Of a stretch of 64,000 nt of DNA, positions 52,767-61,270 are shown one piece after another. The notes under the pieces were generated by a model, which saw nothing but the letters and a program-made list of their open reading frames with translations, did no database searches and was not told the DNA's origin. Each line of letters starts with the position of its first letter. Position 1 is the first letter of the stretch. The stretch is from contig NZ_JAHMHW010000025.1 of assembly GCF_020169515.1 (NCBI RefSeq), forward strand, positions 1-64,000, read 5' to 3'. A program made the translations under genes and the position numbers. Origin of the DNA: Paenibacillus vietnamensis (GTDB taxonomy: Bacteria > Bacillota > Bacilli > Paenibacillales > Paenibacillaceae).

Positions 52767-53417
52767 ATGAACATTTTATTCATGGGCCCTCCGGGAGCCG
52801 GAAAAGGTACACAAGCTGAACGGATCGTGGAAGAGTTCGGCATTCCGCACATTTCCACTGGCGATGCATTCCGCCTCGCTATGAAACAAGGAACCGCACT
52901 CGGTCTTAAAGCGAAGGAGTATGTCGATCAGGGCCTGCTCGTTCCCGATGAGATTACGAACGGTATCGTGAAAGAACGTCTTGCATTAGACGATTGCAAA
53001 AAAGGATTTTTGCTTGACGGTTTCCCTCGTACGCTGCAGCAAGCCGAAGCGCTTGATGTTATGCTTGACGAGCTTGGCCGCAGCATAGATCATGTTGTAA
53101 ATTTAAAGGTTGACCGCGGATTGCTGCTAGCCCGCTTGACTGGTCGGCGCATCTGCAAAACTTGCGGAACGACTTACCATGTAATCTTCAACCCGCCTAA
53201 GGTCGAAGGTATCTGCGACAAAGACGGCGGCGAGCTGTATCAGCGCTCTGATGATACGGAAGAAAAGGTAGGCACTCGTTTGGATGAGTATACATCCAAG
53301 ACGGCACCTCTTCTTGATTACTACAATGCAAAAAGTCTCCTTCGTGAAGTCGACGGCGAGAAGGACATCGATGTTGTGACAAACGATATCGTATCCGTAT
53401 TGCGAGGTTCATTGTAA
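52767..53417 (+). CDS. adk: adenylate kinase
   Basis: Interconverts AMP + ATP with two ADP. The 216-residue protein has the P-loop GPPGAGKGT (residues 7-15), the ISTGDAFR AMP site and the LDGFPRT motif (about 82-88). The LID carries a zinc site of the Cys-Cys-Cys-Asp type (CKTC, then CDKD). ATG at 52767 is preferred over an in-frame TTG-derived extension because GCGAGGAAG precedes it. Overlaps map by one base. Confidence 0.97.
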   Translation: MNILFMGPPGAGKGTQAERIVEEFGIPHISTGDAFRLAMKQGTALGLKAKEYVDQGLLVPDEITNGIVKERLALDDCKKGFLLDGFPRTLQQAEALDVMLDELGRSIDHVVNLKVDRGLLLARLTGRRICKTCGTTYHVIFNPPKVEGICDKDGGELYQRSDDTEEKVGTRLDEYTSKTAPLLDYYNAKSLLREVDGEKDIDVVTNDIVSVLRGSL

Positions 53418-54181
53418 TGATTATTTGCAAATCCGAATCGGAGCTGCGATATATGAGGGAAGCTGGACGCATCGTTGCGGAAACGCATCGGCTGATGAAG
53501 CAGGCCGTAAAGCCGGGAATCACGACTCGTGAGCTCGACCAAATTGCCGAAGCGTATATCAGAAGCCAAGGTGCGGTCCCGTCCTTCAAAGGTTACAATG
53601 GTTTTCCGTCCAGCATTTGCGCTTCTGTGAATGACGAGCTGGTACACGGCTTCCCTGGGTCACGCAAGTTGAACGAAGGCGATATTATCAGTATCGACAT
53701 CGGAGCTCAGTATGAAGGCTATCATGGTGATTCAGCCTGGACCTACGCGGCCGGAGCTGTAACGCCTGATGTTCAAAAACTGCTTGATGTAACGGAAGCT
53801 TCGCTTTACGCGGGGCTGCAGCTCATCAAACCCGATGTTCGTTTATATACGATATCGCACGCTATTCAGAAAGTCATCGAAGACGCAGGCTTCTCCGTCG
53901 TACGGGAATACGTAGGGCACGGAATCGGCGCGGACCTCCATGAGGAACCACAAATACCGAACTATGGTATACCGGATCGCGGACCTCGTCTGAAGGCTGG
54001 AATGGTGCTTGCCATCGAACCAATGGTCAACATTGGCGAACGCTATGTTCGTACTTTGGAGGATAATTGGACGGTCGTAACGGAAGACGGCTCATGGTGC
54101 GCTCACTTTGAGCATACGGTAGCCGTAACTGAGGACGGCTTTGAAATATTGACCATTTTGCCGCAGCAGCCGGAGGCTTAG
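53417..54181 (+). CDS. map: methionine aminopeptidase, type I
   Basis: Removes the initiator methionine. The 254-residue protein has the metal ligands Asp94 and Asp105 in IDIGAQYEGYHGD, the GHGIGADLHEEPQIP His/Glu region, and the substrate-side His77 in LVHGF. ATG at 53417 shares a base with the adk stop (TAATG), so the genes are coupled as usual. Confidence 0.97.
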   Translation: MIICKSESELRYMREAGRIVAETHRLMKQAVKPGITTRELDQIAEAYIRSQGAVPSFKGYNGFPSSICASVNDELVHGFPGSRKLNEGDIISIDIGAQYEGYHGDSAWTYAAGAVTPDVQKLLDVTEASLYAGLQLIKPDVRLYTISHAIQKVIEDAGFSVVREYVGHGIGADLHEEPQIPNYGIPDRGPRLKAGMVLAIEPMVNIGERYVRTLEDNWTVVTEDGSWCAHFEHTVAVTEDGFEILTILPQQPEA

Positions 54182-54184
54182 CCG

Positions 54185-54466
54185 ATGGATGCTCGTCCCC
54201 AGATTGGTCAGTTCGTCAAAGTGCTTCGGGGCAAGGACGAAGAAAGTTTCGCTGTCATAGTTGGGATCATCGACGATCGCTTCGTCATGATTGCAGACGG
54301 CCATAAGCGCAAATTCGATCAGCCGAAGAAAAAAAACGTTCTTCATCTCGAGTTACAGACTGCCGTTAGTCAAGAAGTAACGAGCAGCTTGCATGAAACA
54401 GGCAGAGTGACCAATGCCAAGTTACGTTATGTAATTCAGAAGTTTGCGTATGCGAAAGGAGAATGA
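54185..54466 (+). CDS. KOW-domain RNA-binding protein (L14e-like)
   Basis: A 93-residue small basic protein with a KOW-like beta barrel start (GQFVKVLRGKDEESFAVIVGI, quoted in part, about residues 8-28). In Bacillales a gene of this type sits between map and infA. Likely ribosome-associated, but its role is not established. ATG at 54185 is three bases after map; the ribosome-binding site would be the GGAGGC at the end of map. The stop lies two bases before the infA start. Confidence 0.85.
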   Translation: MDARPQIGQFVKVLRGKDEESFAVIVGIIDDRFVMIADGHKRKFDQPKKKNVLHLELQTAVSQEVTSSLHETGRVTNAKLRYVIQKFAYAKGE

Positions 54467-54468
54467 CG

Positions 54469-54684
54469 GTGGCTAAGGAAGACGTCATTGAGGTCGAAGG
54501 TACGGTTATCGAACCGTTGCCGAATGCCATGTTCAAGGTGGAGCTGGAGAACGGTCATCAAATTCTCGCACATGTTTCCGGTAAGCTCAGAATGCACTTC
54601 ATCCGCATCCTGACGGGAGACAAAGTGGTTATTCAGTTATCGCCTTATGATTTATCCAGAGGGCGCATCACCTATCGGAAGTAG
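54469..54684 (+). CDS. infA: translation initiation factor IF-1
   Basis: Binds the A site of the 30S subunit during initiation. The 71-residue OB-fold protein begins MAKEDVIEVEGTVIEPLPN when read from GTG at 54469, which has AAAGGAG six bases upstream. An in-frame ATG at 54463 is directly adjacent to that site and would add two residues absent from the family. Confidence 0.95.
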   Translation: MAKEDVIEVEGTVIEPLPNAMFKVELENGHQILAHVSGKLRMHFIRILTGDKVVIQLSPYDLSRGRITYRK

Positions 54685-54726
54685 GCCATCGGCTTGCTTT
54701 TCGAAAGATTCGGGAGGTAATTCACA

Positions 54727-54840
54727 ATGAAGGTTAGACCTTCGGTAAAGCCGATTTGCGAAAAATGCAAAGTCATTCGTCGCAAAGGCAACGTTATGGT
54801 AATTTGTGAAAATCCGAAACACAAACAAAAACAAGGATAG
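54727..54840 (+). CDS. rpmJ: 50S ribosomal protein L36 (zinc-binding form)
   Basis: A 37-residue protein with Cys11, Cys14, Cys27 and His32 as zinc ligands, the C-plus form. ATG at 54727 follows GGGAGGT. It lies between infA and rpsM, the normal position. Confidence 0.96.
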   Translation: MKVRPSVKPICEKCKVIRRKGNVMVICENPKHKQKQG

Positions 54841-54859
54841 AAGGAGGGGAATATAGCCT

Positions 54860-55228
54860 ATGGCACGTATAGCTGGTGTAGACTTGCCGCGTGACAAACG
54901 CGTCGAAATCGCCCTGACGTACATTTTCGGTATCGGCAAAACAACGTCGCAAAAGCTTTTGAAAACAGCTGAAGTTAACTTCGACACTCGCGTTCGCGAT
55001 TTGACGGAAGACGAATTGGGCCGCCTTCGCGACGCAATCGACAAATCCGTTAAAGTGGAAGGCGACCTTCGCCGTGAAATCTCGCTTAACATCAAGCGTC
55101 TGACTGAAATCGGCTGCTACCGCGGTCTTCGTCACCGTCGTGGCCTGCCTGTTCGCGGTCAACGTACGAAAACGAATGCACGTACACGCAAAGGTCCTCG
55201 TCGGACTGTAGCTAACAAGAAGAAATAA
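54860..55228 (+). CDS. rpsM: 30S ribosomal protein S13
   Basis: Head protein contacting the P-site tRNA and L5/L31 bridge. The 122-residue product starts MARIAGVDLPRDKRVEIALTY and has the basic tail with HRRGLPVRGQRTKTNARTRKG (quoted in part). ATG at 54860 follows AAGGAGGGG. Confidence 0.97.
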   Translation: MARIAGVDLPRDKRVEIALTYIFGIGKTTSQKLLKTAEVNFDTRVRDLTEDELGRLRDAIDKSVKVEGDLRREISLNIKRLTEIGCYRGLRHRRGLPVRGQRTKTNARTRKGPRRTVANKKK

Positions 55229-55247
55229 GAAGGGAGGATCTTAATCA

Positions 55248-55643
55248 ATGGCTAAACCTAAAAAAGTCGTTCGTACAAAACGTCGCGACCGGAAAAATAT
55301 TGATACTGGCGTTGCGCACATCCGTTCGACGTTCAACAATACGATCGTTACGATCACGGACCCGCACGGCAATGCAATCTCCTGGGCAAGCTCCGGCAAC
55401 CTTGGTTTCAAAGGTTCCCGTAAGAGCACGCCTTTCGCCGCTCAAATGGCTGCTGAATCCGCAGCTAAAGCAGCGATGGAGCATGGCATGAGAACTGTTG
55501 AAGTGATGGTTAAAGGCCCTGGCGCCGGCCGTGAAGCAGCGATCCGTTCGCTTCAGGCAGCAGGCCTTGAAGTTAACCTCATTAAAGACGTAACACCAGT
55601 TCCTCACAACGGATGCCGTCCTCCAAAACGTCGTCGCGTTTAG
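55248..55643 (+). CDS. rpsK: 30S ribosomal protein S11
   Basis: Platform protein near the mRNA exit. The 131-residue protein has IRSTFNNTIVTITDPHGNAISW (quoted in part, about 27-48) and GCRPPKRRRV at its end. ATG at 55248 follows AAGGGAGGA. Confidence 0.97.
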   Translation: MAKPKKVVRTKRRDRKNIDTGVAHIRSTFNNTIVTITDPHGNAISWASSGNLGFKGSRKSTPFAAQMAAESAAKAAMEHGMRTVEVMVKGPGAGREAAIRSLQAAGLEVNLIKDVTPVPHNGCRPPKRRRV

Positions 55644-55769
55644 TTAAATCCGGGTGGTATCAAATACCGACAACTTGTGAATAATGGTTGTGAAGGTTTG
55701 GCATACTACAAGATTTGACTTAAAATAACGGTATGGTAACGGAGCGACGTTTGAAGGAGGGTACTATTA

Positions 55770-56714
55770 GTGATTGAGATCGAAAAGCCGAAAATCGAAA
55801 CCGTAGAACTGAATGACGAAGGAACTTACGGACGTTTCGTCGTCGAGCCGTTGGAGCGCGGATACGGCACGACGCTTGGAAATTCGCTTCGCCGAATTTT
55901 ATTGTCGTCTTTGCCGGGCGCAGCAGTAACCTCGGTTCAAATCGACGGAGTGCTTCACGAGTTTTCTACGGTTCCCGGAGTGATTGAGGATGTGACCGAA
56001 ATCATTCTGAACCTGAAGGGCCTCTCGTTGAAAATCCACTCCGATGAAGAAAAGGTGTTGGAAATCGACGCGGAAGGCGAAGGGAATATTACAGCGGGCG
56101 ACATTCGAGCTGACAGCGATGTCGAGATTTTAAGCCCTGATCTTCACATCGCAACCTTAGCCTCCGGCGCGCGGCTCCATATGCGGGTTTTTGCTAATCG
56201 GGGACGCGGTTACGTGCAAGCGGACCGCAACAAGAAGGACGAACAGCCGATTGGGGTAATTCCCGTTGATTCGATATACACGCCAATTACTCGCGTCAAC
56301 TACAGCGTGGAAAATACTCGCGTCGGTCAAGTCACAAACTACGACAAGCTTACGCTTGAGGTTTGGACGGACGGAAGTATTAGACCGGAAGAGGCTGTCA
56401 GCCTCGGCGCTAAAATTTTGACCGAGCATTTGGACTTGTTCGTTGGATTAACCGATGAAGCCAAAGACGCGGAAATTATGGTTGAGAAAGAAGAAGATAA
56501 GAAAGAGAAGGTTCTCGAGATGACGATCGAGGAGCTGGATCTTTCCGTCCGTTCTTACAACTGCTTGAAGCGCGCAGGCATCAATACGGTTCAAGAGCTG
56601 ATCACGAAGTCCGAAGAGGATATGATGAAGGTCCGTAACCTGGGCCGTAAATCGCTTGAGGAAGTTCAAGAGAAGCTTGAAGAGCTCGGACTGGGCCTTC
56701 GCATGGAAGAGTAG
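55770..56714 (+). CDS. rpoA: RNA polymerase alpha subunit
   Basis: Dimer scaffold of RNA polymerase. The 314-residue protein has the N-terminal assembly domain (EPLERGYGTTLGNSLRRILLSSLPGAAVTS, quoted in part, about 26-55) and the C-terminal domain with the helix-hairpin-helix fold (LDLSVRSYNCLKRAGI, about 256-271, and NLGRKSLEEVQEKL). GTG at 55770 follows AAGGAGGG. The 126-base spacer before it may carry a weak promoter that I could not define. Confidence 0.97.
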   Translation: MIEIEKPKIETVELNDEGTYGRFVVEPLERGYGTTLGNSLRRILLSSLPGAAVTSVQIDGVLHEFSTVPGVIEDVTEIILNLKGLSLKIHSDEEKVLEIDAEGEGNITAGDIRADSDVEILSPDLHIATLASGARLHMRVFANRGRGYVQADRNKKDEQPIGVIPVDSIYTPITRVNYSVENTRVGQVTNYDKLTLEVWTDGSIRPEEAVSLGAKILTEHLDLFVGLTDEAKDAEIMVEKEEDKKEKVLEMTIEELDLSVRSYNCLKRAGINTVQELITKSEEDMMKVRNLGRKSLEEVQEKLEELGLGLRMEE

Positions 56715-56759
56715 AATACCAACAAGTGTCTACAACAGAGCAAGGGAGGGGAAAACAAG

Positions 56760-57125
56760 ATGGCATATCAAAAATTGGGACGTGACGCTAGTGCTCGGAA
56801 AGCATTGTTCCGTGACCTCGTTACCGACTTGTTCCTATATGAGCGTATTCAAACGACTGAAGCTAAAGCGAAAGAGGTTCGTTCTATCGCTGAGAAGCTG
56901 ATCACGAAAGCAAAGCAAGGTGATCTTCATGCTCGTCGTCAAGTAGCAGCTTATGTTCGTCGCGAATCCGTAAACGGTGAGCAAGACGCGATCCAAAAGC
57001 TGTTCTCCGAACTGGCTACCCGTTACTCGGAGCGTGCCGGCGGTTACACGCGCATTCTTAAGCTAGGTCCTCGTCGCGGCGACGCTGCGCCTATGGTTTA
57101 CCTTGAGCTGGTTGACCGCGCGTAG
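56760..57125 (+). CDS. rplQ: 50S ribosomal protein L17
   Basis: Large-subunit protein near the exit tunnel. The 121-residue product starts MAYQKLGRDASARKALFRDLVTDLF (quoted in part) and ends GDAAPMVYLELVDRA. ATG at 56760 follows AAGGGAGGG. Last gene of the alpha group. A hairpin (CATATAAGC/GCTTATATG, about 57146-57190) and a terminator follow. Confidence 0.97.
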   Translation: MAYQKLGRDASARKALFRDLVTDLFLYERIQTTEAKAKEVRSIAEKLITKAKQGDLHARRQVAAYVRRESVNGEQDAIQKLFSELATRYSERAGGYTRILKLGPRRGDAAPMVYLELVDRA

Positions 57126-57194
57126 TATCCCGGAATACGAGAAACATATAAGCTTGTCCATTGCGTAAAAGCTTGACCAGGCTTATATGCAGAG

Positions 57195-57226
57195 AAAAGG
57201 GTGGACCCTAGCGGCCACCTTTTTTT
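57195..57226 (+). terminator. rho-independent terminator after rplQ
   Basis: GGTGG (57200-57204) pairs with CCACC (57215-57219), extended by A-U pairs outward, followed by seven T residues. It ends the S10-spc-alpha run. Confidence 0.8.
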
Positions 57227-57275
57227 AATTCTAAGAATTTATCATGTTTCACCTTGGTCTGCGCTTAGAATTCAC

Positions 57276-57325
57276 CGCGAAACGAGCTTTTGCCGCCAGA
57301 GGACGGCGACAGCCGTTTACGCTTG
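57276..57325 (+). repeat. dispersed intergenic repeat, copy C (clearest copy)
   Basis: The 50-base segment contains CGCGAAACGAGC, TTTTGCCGCCAGAGGACGGC and GACAGCCGTTTACGCTTG in order. It shares long identical stretches with 24670-24731 (minus) and with 1892-1926 plus 1971-1987. It lies just before truA, where many relatives carry ECF transporter genes. Confidence 0.75.
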
Positions 57326-57363
57326 TTTGAAAGCTGGAACCCTTGGCGAAAGGGGGTGGAAGA

Positions 57364-58116
57364 TTGCGTAATTTATGTGTAAAAGTCAGCTATGACGGAA
57401 CGGATTTTAGCGGCTTTCAAGCGCAGCCTTATGGACGGACCGTTCAAGGCGAACTTGAAGAAGCCATTAGAAAGCTGTCCGGCGAGACGATTATGATCAT
57501 CGGTTCGGGACGTACGGATGCGGGGGTGCATGCCCAAGGGCAGATATTCAACTTCTTCACGGAATCCCGTATTCCGACGGAGAGATGGGCGATTGCGCTT
57601 AATACGCGGCTGCCAAAGGATATCGTCGTTCTTGAGGTGTTCGATGTGCCGGTGCATTTTCATGCCAGAAAATCCGCGAAGCGCAAAACGTACCGGTATA
57701 CGATAGATAACGGCAAGTTCCCCGACGTATTCGGCCGTCAATTCCGTTTCTTCCATCCAGCTCCGCTTGATGCGGATGCGATGCAGGAAGGAATCGTTCA
57801 TCTGATCGGAGAGCACGATTTCACATCGTTTACATCCATCCATTCCACCAAGCCGCACCATATCCGTACGATATACGAGGCATACTTTGTCCGGGAAGGA
57901 CAGTTCATCCATCTGTACGTGTCCGGCAACGGATTTCTATACAATATGGTTCGTATTATTATGGGAACCTTGCTGTGGGTCGGCCAAGGCAAGCTCGCTC
58001 CGAATGACATCAAGACGATACTCGAAGGACGGAACAGGGCCCTTGCGGGACCTACTGCAATGCCGCATGGACTCATGCTGATGGACGTGGAATATCCCGA
58101 TGAAGTACAGGCATAA
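57364..58116 (+). CDS. truA: tRNA pseudouridine(38-40) synthase TruA
   Basis: Modifies U38-U40 in the tRNA anticodon arm. The 250-residue protein has the catalytic Asp in GSGRTDAGVHAQGQ (about residues 48-61) and HARKSAKRKTYRY (about 101-113). TTG at 57364 is preferred: AAAGGGGGTGG precedes it and the family starts with LRNLCVKVSYDGT; an earlier in-frame start overlaps that site. Confidence 0.95.
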   Translation: MRNLCVKVSYDGTDFSGFQAQPYGRTVQGELEEAIRKLSGETIMIIGSGRTDAGVHAQGQIFNFFTESRIPTERWAIALNTRLPKDIVVLEVFDVPVHFHARKSAKRKTYRYTIDNGKFPDVFGRQFRFFHPAPLDADAMQEGIVHLIGEHDFTSFTSIHSTKPHHIRTIYEAYFVREGQFIHLYVSGNGFLYNMVRIIMGTLLWVGQGKLAPNDIKTILEGRNRALAGPTAMPHGLMLMDVEYPDEVQA

Positions 58117-58131
58117 TTCACTATAAATTAC

Positions 58132-58160
58132 TTGCACATACCTATTCTTTATAGTAGAAT
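58132..58160 (+). promoter_or_regulatory. sigma-A promoter of rplM-rpsI
   Basis: TTGCAC at 58132-58137 and TAGAAT at 58155-58160 are separated by exactly 17 bases, 15 bases after the truA stop. Confidence 0.8.
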
Positions 58161-58164
58161 ATAA

Positions 58165-58300
58165 CTTGTGCTTTCTTAGTGGCTATCCCACAGCCCCGAC
58201 TGAGAAAGTGACACGTAAGAACTGTAATACCTACTCAACAATGATAAATTAACCAACGTTTACGTTGTTATAAAACCGATGAATGTATGACAATTAAGGA
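58165..58300 (+). promoter_or_regulatory. probable L13 ribosomal protein leader
   Basis: The 150-base leader of rplM can fold, with CTTTCTTAGT (58172-58181) pairing partly to ACTGAGAAAG (58199-58208). The stretch AACGTTTACGTTGTTATAAAACC (58256-58278, quoted in part) resembles what I recall of the conserved L13 leader in Firmicutes. The position directly before rplM supports it; binding by L13 is inferred. Confidence 0.55.
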
Positions 58301-58309
58301 GGATCATCC

Positions 58310-58747
58310 ATGCGTACCACCTATATGGCTAAGCCAAATGAAGTTGAGCGTAAATGGTATGTGGTTGATGCGGAAGGCAAGACGCTTGGTCGCTTGGCAA
58401 GCGAGGTTGCTTCCATTATCCGCGGCAAGCACAAACCGACATTTACTCCACATGTTGATACAGGCGATTTCGTTGTTGTTATCAACGCCGAGAAAATTCA
58501 CCTGACAGGCAAGAAGCTTTCGGACAAAATGTACTACCGCCACTCGCTGTACTCCGGCGGTCTGAAAGTAACTCCGGCACAAGAAATGATCAAGAACAAG
58601 CCAGAGCGCGTTATCGAGCTTGCTGTTCACGGCATGCTTCCTAAGAACCGTCTTGGCGACAAAATGAAGCTTAAGCTTAAAGTATACGCAGGTGCGGAAC
58701 ATCCACATCAAGCACAAAACCCTGAAGTTTACGAACTTCGCGGGTAA
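58310..58747 (+). CDS. rplM: 50S ribosomal protein L13
   Basis: Early-assembly large-subunit protein. The 145-residue product starts MRTTYMAKPNEVERKWYVVD, contains GKTLGRLASEVASIIRGKHKP (about 24-44, quoted in part) and ends AQNPEVYELRG. ATG at 58310 follows AAGGAGG; the Bacillus homologue begins at the same point. Confidence 0.96.
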   Translation: MRTTYMAKPNEVERKWYVVDAEGKTLGRLASEVASIIRGKHKPTFTPHVDTGDFVVVINAEKIHLTGKKLSDKMYYRHSLYSGGLKVTPAQEMIKNKPERVIELAVHGMLPKNRLGDKMKLKLKVYAGAEHPHQAQNPEVYELRG

Positions 58748-58767
58748 TAAAGAGGAGGACAAGTTTC

Positions 58768-59160
58768 ATGGCTCAAGTGCAATACTATGGAACCGGTCGT
58801 CGTAAACACTCTGTTGCACGTGTACGTCTTGTGCCGGGTGAAGGACGAATCATTGTTAATAAACGCGATTTGAACGAATATTTTGGTTTGGAAACTCTTA
58901 AGCTGATCGTAAAACAACCGCTTAACCTGACTGACACACTGTCGAAATACGACGTGCTCGTCATCGCTAACGGCGGCGGCATGTCCGGTCAAGCTGGCGC
59001 AATCCGTCACGGTATTTCCCGCGCTCTGCTTAAAGCAGACCCTGAATTCCGTCCGGCTCTGAAGCGTGCAGGCTTCCTGACTCGCGACCCACGTATGAAA
59101 GAACGTAAAAAATACGGTCTTAAAGCGGCTCGTCGCGCTCCACAATTCTCGAAACGTTAA
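58768..59160 (+). CDS. rpsI: 30S ribosomal protein S9
   Basis: Its C-terminal tail touches the P-site anticodon. The 130-residue protein starts MAQVQYYGTGRRKHSVARVRL and ends AARRAPQFSKR. ATG at 58768 follows GAGGAGGA, 20 bases after rplM. A strong terminator follows. Confidence 0.97.
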   Translation: MAQVQYYGTGRRKHSVARVRLVPGEGRIIVNKRDLNEYFGLETLKLIVKQPLNLTDTLSKYDVLVIANGGGMSGQAGAIRHGISRALLKADPEFRPALKRAGFLTRDPRMKERKKYGLKAARRAPQFSKR

Positions 59161-59172
59161 TATGCTTACGAC

Positions 59173-59209
59173 AAACGCCTTCTCTGTACTACAGAGAGGG
59201 CGTTTTTTT
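59173..59209 (+). terminator. rho-independent terminator after rpsI
   Basis: AAACGCCTTCTCTGT (59173-59187) pairs with ACAGAGAGGGCGTTT (59191-59205) along nearly all 15 positions, followed by four more T residues. Confidence 0.93.
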
Positions 59210-59240
59210 GCAAAGGACGGCGAAAGTTGTTTACGTTTGG
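59208..59240 (+). repeat. dispersed intergenic repeat, copy D (truncated)
   Basis: TTGCAAAGGACGGCG followed by TTGTTTACGTTTG corresponds to the central and right parts of the repeat, with a three-base deletion and several changes. It begins inside the T tract of the rpsI terminator. Confidence 0.45.
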
Positions 59241-59299
59241 GAAATCGGACATGCTCTCAAAAAAAGGTAACTTTATTTCATTTTGGAGAAAACTTATTA

Positions 59300-59328
59300 T
59301 TGAACAATCCGCTCGTTGGACGTATAAT
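59300..59328 (+). promoter_or_regulatory. sigma-A promoter of cysH-sat
   Basis: TTGAAC at 59300-59305 and a perfect TATAAT at 59323-59328 are separated by 17 bases, 50 bases before cysH. I did not recognise an S-box or T-box in the leader. Confidence 0.8.
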
Positions 59329-59378
59329 GTTTTTAAACAGACTAATTTACTAGGAATTAATGACGGAGGGCATAAAAA

Positions 59379-60074
59379 ATGAACCTTTTTGAGAAAGAAG
59401 CACTAATCGCGCAAAAAGCGGTTGAGCTTGAGAATGCGACACCTGAAGAAATCATCGCATTTGCTGTAGAGACATTTCCTAACATTACATTCGCATGCAG
59501 CTTCGGCGCAGAAGACGTTGTTCTTGTAGATATGCTTCAAAAGATCAGCCCGAAGACTGACATTTTCTATTTGGATACGGATTTCCACTTTAAAGAAACG
59601 TATGAGACGCGCGACCGCATGGCTGAGCGTTACCCAGGCATCCCGTTCGTAGAAGTAAAGCCGGAAATTACGCCGGAAGAGCAAGCTGCCCAATTCGGTG
59701 ACGAACTGTGGAAAACAGACGCTAACGCTTGCTGCAATATCCGTAAAGTGAAGCCTCTAACCAATATTCTGTCCAAATACGAAGCATGGATTACAGGAAT
59801 TCGCCGCGATCAAGCTCCGACACGGGCCAACTCGAAAAAAATCGAATATGATACAAAGTTCGGTTTGGTGAAATTTAATCCGATTGCTCACTGGACATCG
59901 GAAGATGTATGGAACTACATTCGCGAGAATGATGTCATTTATAACCCGCTGCACGATCAAAACTACCCAAGCATCGGCTGCGAGCACTGCACGCGCCAAG
60001 TTATGCCAGGTGAAGACCCTCGCGCAGGACGCTGGTCCGGCCAAGAGAAAACGGAGTGCGGCTTGCATAAATAA
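59379..60074 (+). CDS. cysH: adenylylsulfate (APS/PAPS) reductase
   Basis: Reduces activated sulfate to sulfite. The 231-residue protein has the PP-loop-like SFGAEDVVLVDML (about residues 41-53), a Cys118-Cys119 pair and Cys201-x-x-Cys204, which together bind a 4Fe-4S cluster, and the catalytic Cys227 in ECGLH. The Fe-S cysteines mark the assimilatory type that can use APS, as in Bacillus. ATG at 59379 follows CGGAGGG. Forms an operon with sat. No cysC (APS kinase) is present here, which agrees with direct APS use. Confidence 0.94.
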   Translation: MNLFEKEALIAQKAVELENATPEEIIAFAVETFPNITFACSFGAEDVVLVDMLQKISPKTDIFYLDTDFHFKETYETRDRMAERYPGIPFVEVKPEITPEEQAAQFGDELWKTDANACCNIRKVKPLTNILSKYEAWITGIRRDQAPTRANSKKIEYDTKFGLVKFNPIAHWTSEDVWNYIRENDVIYNPLHDQNYPSIGCEHCTRQVMPGEDPRAGRWSGQEKTECGLHK

Positions 60075-60103
60075 GAGTTACAACCAAGGAGGAAATAAGT
60101 ACA

Positions 60104-61270
60104 ATGAGTCAAATTTTACCGCATGGCGGCGAACTGGTTAACCGTGTCGCCACAGGCGAACAGCGTGAAGCGCTACTGGCAGAAGCAAAAACGTTGAAAT
60201 CCATCACGATCAGCACTTGGACAATCTCCGACCTGGATCTAATCGGCGTAGGGGCGTTTTCGCCGTTGGTTGGTTTTATGAATGAAGCGGACTACCGTTC
60301 GGTCGTTGAGAAAATGCGTCTGGCGAATGGCCTGGTATGGAGCATTCCGATTACGCTGGCCGTTGAAGAAGCGAAGGCTTCCGAGCTTTCGACCGGCGAG
60401 CGTGCGGCTCTTGTAGGCGAAGACGGCGTTACTTACGCCGTAATCGAAATCGAAAGCATCTACAGCGTCGATCAGAAGTTTGAAGCGGTTAACGTGTTCA
60501 AAACCGACGACCTGGAGCATCCGGGCGTTAAAAAGCTGCTGGAGCGTCCGTCGACATACGTTGGCGGAGCAATTACGGTGCTGAACCGTCCGCAGCCTGA
60601 GAAGTTTAACGAGTTTTATTTCGAACCAACGGAAACACGCCGCATCTTCGCAGAGAAGGGCTGGAAAACGATTGTCGGCTTCCAAACGCGTAACCCGGTT
60701 CACCGTGCGCACGAGTACATCCAGAAGACTGCGATGGAAATCGTCGATGCTTTGTTCCTGAACCCGCTTGTCGGCGAGACGAAGTCCGATGACGTTCCTG
60801 CAAACGTACGAATGAAGAGCTACCTGGCATTGCTCGAAAATTATTATCCGCAGGATCGCGTATTCCTCGGCGTATTCCCTGCAGCAATGCGTTATGCGGG
60901 CCCGCGCGAAGCGATTTTCCATGCGCTTGTTCGTAAGAACTACGGCTGCTCGCATTTCATCGTCGGCCGCGACCATGCCGGCGTAGGCGACTACTACGGC
61001 ACTTATGAAGCGCAAGAGCTGCTGAAGAGCATTCCTGCCGAAGATCTCGGCATTACGCCGCTGTACTTCGAGCACAGTTTCTTCTGCAAGAAATGCGGCA
61101 ACATGGGTACAACAAAAACTTGCCCTCACGGCAAGGAAGACCATTTGACGCTCTCCGGTACAAAAGTGCGCGCACTGCTGCGCGACGGCGTATGCCCGCC
61201 GCCTGAGTTCTCGCGTCCGGAAGTTGCAAAAATCCTTATCGAAGGCATGTCCCAGCAGCCGGTCGGCTAA
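60104..61270 (+). CDS. sat: sulfate adenylyltransferase (ATP sulfurylase)
   Basis: Activates sulfate with ATP to form APS, the substrate of CysH. The 388-residue monomeric type has the PUA-like N-terminal domain, the nucleotide motif QTRNPVHRAHEY (about 199-210), GRDHAGVGDYYG (about 289-300) and a C-terminal CKKCGNMGTTKTCPHG zinc region (about 330-345). ATG at 60104 follows AAGGAGG, 29 bases after cysH. Confidence 0.95.
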   Translation: MSQILPHGGELVNRVATGEQREALLAEAKTLKSITISTWTISDLDLIGVGAFSPLVGFMNEADYRSVVEKMRLANGLVWSIPITLAVEEAKASELSTGERAALVGEDGVTYAVIEIESIYSVDQKFEAVNVFKTDDLEHPGVKKLLERPSTYVGGAITVLNRPQPEKFNEFYFEPTETRRIFAEKGWKTIVGFQTRNPVHRAHEYIQKTAMEIVDALFLNPLVGETKSDDVPANVRMKSYLALLENYYPQDRVFLGVFPAAMRYAGPREAIFHALVRKNYGCSHFIVGRDHAGVGDYYGTYEAQELLKSIPAEDLGITPLYFEHSFFCKKCGNMGTTKTCPHGKEDHLTLSGTKVRALLRDGVCPPPEFSRPEVAKILIEGMSQQPVG

